64,000 nt of DNA from Hymenobacter duratus. Lineage in GTDB: Bacteria > Bacteroidota > Bacteroidia > Cytophagales > Hymenobacteraceae. Position numbers and translations under genes: made by a program. This document shows positions 61,287 to 64,000 of the stretch, in pieces. The stretch lies in the NCBI RefSeq assembly GCF_014698995.1, contig NZ_JACWZZ010000001.1:1632501-1696500 (forward strand), given 5' to 3'. Within the stretch, counting starts at the first letter, position 1. Each line of letters begins with the position of its first letter. The notes beneath the pieces were generated by a model, which was not told the DNA's origin, made no database searches, and saw only the letters and a list, made by a program, of their open reading frames with translations.

Positions 61287-62000
61287 ATGCCAACTATTGA
61301 TATCTGCTTCTCGCCGGAGCTGCTGCCCCTCTACAGTCTGCCGGGTCGGGTGGCCGTGGTGGTCGACATTCTGCGGGCCACTTCTTCCATCGTGACGGCG
61401 CTGGCGCAGGGTGTAGCGCACATGGTGCCTGTCAGCGAGCTGGCCGAATGCCGGGCGCTGGCCGCCAGCGGCTACCTGACGGCCGCCGAGCGGGATGGCC
61501 GGCAGGCCGAAGGCGTCGACCTGGGCAACTCGCCTTTCGGCTACCTCGATGGCGTGGTGCCGGTGCGCGGCCGAAATGTGGCCATCACCACCACCAACGG
61601 TACCCGTGCGCTGCACCTGTCCCAGGCGGCCGATACGGTAGTAGTAGGGGCGTTTCTGAACCTGGCGGCTGTAGCGGAATTTCTGCGCCGGCAGAACAAA
61701 GATGTGGTAGTGGTGTGCGCCGGCTGGAAGGGCAAGTTCTGCCTCGAAGACACGTTGTATGCCGGGGCCCTGGCCGCGCGACTCACGGATACCTTCGATA
61801 CAACGGATTCAGACGCCACATTGGCCGCGCTGGACTTATGGCAGGCGGCCGAGCCGGATGTAGCGAGCTATTTGCTCAAATCGTCGCACGTGCGCCGCCT
61901 CAACAGCCTGGAGTCGCACAAGGACATGGAATTCTGCGTGCGGCCTGATGTGTACGACGTGGTGCCGGTGTTCCGGAATGACCGGATTGAGCTTGATTAG
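61287..62000 (+). CDS. comB: ComB-family 2-phosphosulfolactate phosphatase
   Basis: A 237-residue member of the ComB family, known from archaeal coenzyme M synthesis, where it removes phosphate from 2-phosphosulfolactate. Characteristic parts are VVVDILRATSSIVTALAQG, ITTTNGTRALHLSQAA, VVCAGWKGKFCLEDTLYAG and ending FRNDRIELD. Many bacteria without coenzyme M have such a protein; its bacterial substrate is uncertain. ATG 61287 (MPTIDICFSPEL) fits; the upstream in-frame part lies within palindrome B. Flanked on both sides by intergenic palindromes. Confidence 0.88.
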   Translation: MPTIDICFSPELLPLYSLPGRVAVVVDILRATSSIVTALAQGVAHMVPVSELAECRALAASGYLTAAERDGRQAEGVDLGNSPFGYLDGVVPVRGRNVAITTTNGTRALHLSQAADTVVVGAFLNLAAVAEFLRRQNKDVVVVCAGWKGKFCLEDTLYAGALAARLTDTFDTTDSDATLAALDLWQAAEPDVASYLLKSSHVRRLNSLESHKDMEFCVRPDVYDVVPVFRNDRIELD

Positions 62001-62006
62001 TGATGT

Positions 62007-62158
62007 GGTGACAGGTAAACAGAACGTCATTCCGAGCGAAGGCGCAGCCGTAGTTGAGGAATCTCGCGTGCTGATGTTGTGGCAGTATTATTTACCACAC
62101 TAGCGAGATTCCTCGACTTCGCTCGGAATGACGTTCTGTTTACCTGTCACCTGTCACC
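62007..62158. repeat. Intergenic palindrome C with GGTGACA ends
   Basis: Perfect 35-bp outer arms (62007-62041 and 62117-62151) with a second 12-bp inner pair, GAGGAATCTCGC (62056-62067) with its complement (62103-62114). The outer ends are GGTGACA heptamers, the same unit as around the four-helix gene. It lies between comB and the MazG-type gene and nearly touches the latter's stop codon. Confidence 0.88.
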
Positions 62159-62159
62159 A

Positions 62160-62486
62160 TCAGTGCAGCTTCTCATTGTTGCGGTGGCGGTCGGCGTCGC
62201 GCAGAGTTTTCTTGGCGAGGTTGCGTTGCAAGGCTGCAGTGAGGTCAACGCCGGTCTGGTTGGCCAGGCAAATGACCACGAACAACACGTCAGCCAGCTC
62301 ATCGGCCAGCACCTTGTCCTTGTCCGATTCCTTGAAGGACTGCTCGCCGTACTGCCGGGCAATGATGCGGGCTACTTCGCCGACTTCCTCCGTGAGCATG
62401 GCCATGTTGGTCAGCTCGTTGAAGTACCGGATGCCGGTCGTCTGGATCCACTGGTCGACGGTTTGCTGGGCTTCTTCGATGGTCAT
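62160..62486 (-). CDS. MazG-type nucleotide pyrophosphohydrolase
   Basis: A 108-residue all-helical NTP pyrophosphohydrolase domain. The metal-binding EExGE...DELADVL pattern is visible (LTEEVGEVARIIARQYGE, then KVLADELADVLFVVICLA). ATG 62486 (MTIEEAQQTVDQWIQTTG) is used; an upstream in-frame ATG at 62525 would add 13 residues. It likely breaks down non-canonical or excess NTPs. Short single-domain length, similar to the YpjD type. Its stop codon is directly beside palindrome C. Confidence 0.9.
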   Translation of the reverse strand: MTIEEAQQTVDQWIQTTGIRYFNELTNMAMLTEEVGEVARIIARQYGEQSFKESDKDKVLADELADVLFVVICLANQTGVDLTAALQRNLAKKTLRDADRHRNNEKLH

Positions 62487-62575
62487 GGGGGTAGATTGGA
62501 AGGGTTTAAATTCTAGCAGCGCCATCTGTATAGACGGATATAACCGAGCAGCAAGCCTGCCACTCCATAAATCTG

Positions 62576-63022
62576 CTACTCCGGTGAGTCCAGCACAATG
62601 GTAACGGGGCCGTCGTTGAGCAGCTCTACCTGCATATCTGCCCCAAACTCGCCGGTAGCAACGGGCTGGCCGAGTAGCTGCTCTAGCTGCTGCACAAACT
62701 GCTCGTAGAGCGGAATGGCCACCGGCGGCGGTGCGGCCCCGATATAGCTGGGGCGGTTGCCTTTGCGGGCATCTGCCAGTAGCGTAAACTGGCTAACGAC
62801 CAGCACCTGCCCGCCTACATCCTGCACCGAGCGGTTCATTTTGCCTTCCTCATCAGCGAAAATACGTAGCTGCGTGAGCTTCCGCGCCATCCAGTCGAGC
62901 GAGCTGGTTGTGTCGGTGGGAGAGAAGCCGGCCAGCACCAGCAGACCGGGGCCAATCTGGCCGGTAATGCGGCCTTCTACGGTAACGCTGGCGTGGCTGA
63001 CACGCTGTAGGAGAGTGCGCAT
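62576..63022 (-). CDS. dtd: D-aminoacyl-tRNA deacylase
   Basis: A 148-residue enzyme that removes D-amino acids wrongly attached to tRNA. Motifs SQFTLLADARKGNRPSY and NDGPVTIVLDSPE (the Gly-Pro catalytic loop) are intact. ATG 63022 (MRTLLQRVSHASVTVEG) is the conserved start; an upstream in-frame ATG at 63049 is less likely. It is preceded by TAGTTTTG (63083-63090), a perfect promoter element. Ends 89 bases before the MazG-type gene. Confidence 0.95.
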   Translation of the reverse strand: MRTLLQRVSHASVTVEGRITGQIGPGLLVLAGFSPTDTTSSLDWMARKLTQLRIFADEEGKMNRSVQDVGGQVLVVSQFTLLADARKGNRPSYIGAAPPPVAIPLYEQFVQQLEQLLGQPVATGEFGADMQVELLNDGPVTIVLDSPE

Positions 63023-63082
63023 AGGAGTGGCTGAGGTTGGAACACACACAGGAATAAGGCTTCCGCTGGCTTACCTCACGGG

Positions 63083-63090
63083 CAAAACTA
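63083..63090 (-). promoter_or_regulatory. -7 promoter element TAGTTTTG for dtd
   Basis: CAAAACTA on the plus strand, perfect TAnnTTTG, about 60 bases before the start codon at 63022. Confidence 0.5.
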
Positions 63091-63119
63091 GCATCTTGCG
63101 GCCTCTCTTGCCGCTTTTC

Positions 63120-64000
63120 ATGGTGCAGCCTGCTTCCCGCTCCTCTACTTTCTGGCTTCCGCTGCTGGCGCTGGCGGCCCTTGTGGCAGTGCGCCTGCAC
63201 GGCCTGGCGCTGGCGGCCCTGCCCGACTACGACTCGGTGCGGAATTGGGAGATTGTGCGTGAAGTAGCCACCGGCAACCTGCAGAACCTGTTTCACCACG
63301 GCAGTCCGGGCTTCTCCCTGGTATATGCGCCCGTTGCCTGGCTGACTGCCGACTACCGGGTATTTCAGCACCTGAACGCGCTGGTGGCGGTAGCGGCGCT
63401 GGCTTGGCTGGTGCAGTTCGTGGCCCGGGAAGTCCGCTTGGCGGCGTGGGAGACGGCACTGCTGCTGCTCTTTGCGGGCACTTCTGTGTTTCTCACGTTC
63501 TCTGGCCGCGACTTCACCGCCGGCTCCTGGAGTCTGCTGTTGTTTGTAGGGCTGCTGCAGGCGCAATACCGGCGGCTGCAGCACCCAAGCCGGGCCGCCC
63601 TGCTACGGGCTGCCGTGTGGCTGGCGCTGGGCCTCAGCATCAACTACAAATTTCTGCTGACACTCCCGATTCTGCTGCTGCTGGAACTGCTGTATGGCGG
63701 CCGGCTGCTGTGGCAGCCCCGCACGCTGCTGCGCGTAGTGGCAGTGCTGCTCACGCCCTACGCCGTGCTTGGCTTGCTGGGAATGGCTGACGGGGTGCCT
63801 TGGTACCGCTGGGAAGCCGTGTACTACAACCTGGTGTTTCCGGGAGCCAGCAACGCCGCCGGGCGCGCCGGCCATCTGCGCTTCGACGGGCTGTATTACC
63901 TGCGCTTCCTCTGGGATTTTGAGTCGCCGATGCTGCTGCCGGTGCTGGCGGTGGCGGCTGGGTGGCTCCTGTGGCACTACGGGCGGCACCTGAAGCTGCC
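63120..64000 (+). CDS. GT-C-like polytopic membrane protein, N-terminal part
   Basis: An open frame from ATG 63120 to the end of the window (about 293 codons; 3' end outside). It begins VQPASRSSTFWLPLLALAAL, then LPDYDSVRNWEIVREVATG and FHHGSPGFSLVYAPVAWL, with seven or more membrane helices (for example LVAVAALAWLVQFVAR, VGLLQAQYRRLQHP, LLPVLAVAAGWLLWHYGR). The early acidic loop and many helices resemble the GT-C (ArnT/PMT-like) glycosyltransferases that use lipid-linked sugars. The family is a guess from topology and the early Asp; a short, partial protein cannot be resolved further. Divergent from dtd. Confidence 0.6.
   Translation, partial: MVQPASRSSTFWLPLLALAALVAVRLHGLALAALPDYDSVRNWEIVREVATGNLQNLFHHGSPGFSLVYAPVAWLTADYRVFQHLNALVAVAALAWLVQFVAREVRLAAWETALLLLFAGTSVFLTFSGRDFTAGSWSLLLFVGLLQAQYRRLQHPSRAALLRAAVWLALGLSINYKFLLTLPILLLLELLYGGRLLWQPRTLLRVVAVLLTPYAVLGLLGMADGVPWYRWEAVYYNLVFPGASNAAGRAGHLRFDGLYYLRFLWDFESPMLLPVLAVAAGWLLWHYGRHLKL

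Overview
The window is a chromosomal segment of a GC-rich (roughly 60% by eye) member of the Bacteroidota, most like the Hymenobacter group of the Cytophagales. Several independent signs agree: three SusC/SusD outer-membrane pairs, type IX secretion proteins (PorQ and a PorE-like OmpA protein), a two-subunit methylmalonyl-CoA mutase, promoters of the TAnnTTTG type, almost no Shine-Dalgarno sequences, and intergenic palindromes beginning TGTCATCCTGAG. There are no rRNA or tRNA genes, no CRISPR array, no prophage and no transposase.

Layout. 1-3.8 kb: end of a CPBP protease, a degenerate J-domain membrane protein, an SDR oxidoreductase, an ankyrin protein and two orphan genes, one AT-rich. 3.8-8.3 kb: methylmalonyl-CoA mutase mutB and mutA, separated by a four-helix-bundle gene that sits between heptameric repeat arrays. 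8.4-13.4 kb: an outer-membrane beta-barrel, a 5'-nucleotidase split into two genes in reversed order, and dnaA. 13.4-23.4 kb: housekeeping and orphan genes, including osmC, GH3, a GreA-like protein, dxr-rseP, a cupin and pgi. 23.5-32.1 kb: a PorE-like OmpA protein, lon, a strict 42-bp periodic array of dyads, porQ, hslU and an SDR. 32.1-47.1 kb: three SusC/SusD pairs with no linked enzymes or regulators. 47.2-51 kb: prfB with its +1 frameshift site, ilvE, a cobalamin adenosyltransferase and an ABC ATPase. 51-56.6 kb: a 1022-residue membrane/helical-repeat protein, gatC, plsC, a Nudix hydrolase, a candidate small RNA and a small acidic protein. 56.7-64 kb: rnhB, a response regulator/histidine kinase/zinc-binding-domain operon, gcvT, comB, a MazG-type protein, dtd and the start of a GT-C-like membrane protein.

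How genes work together. MutA/MutB need adenosylcobalamin, which the PduO-type adenosyltransferase near 50 kb can make. PorQ and the PorE-like protein belong to, or resemble, type IX secretion, which exports surface proteins. The SusC/SusD pairs import large ligands across the outer membrane. Lon, HslU and RseP are quality-control proteins. The operon at 57.4-59.8 kb looks like a self-contained sensing unit built around a free-standing CZB domain.

The least explained parts are non-coding. They are the 42-bp array between lon and porQ, the heptamer and octamer arrays and long palindromes in intergenic gaps, and a structured transcript-like unit near 56.1-56.3 kb. All statements come from reading the sequence; no database search was possible.
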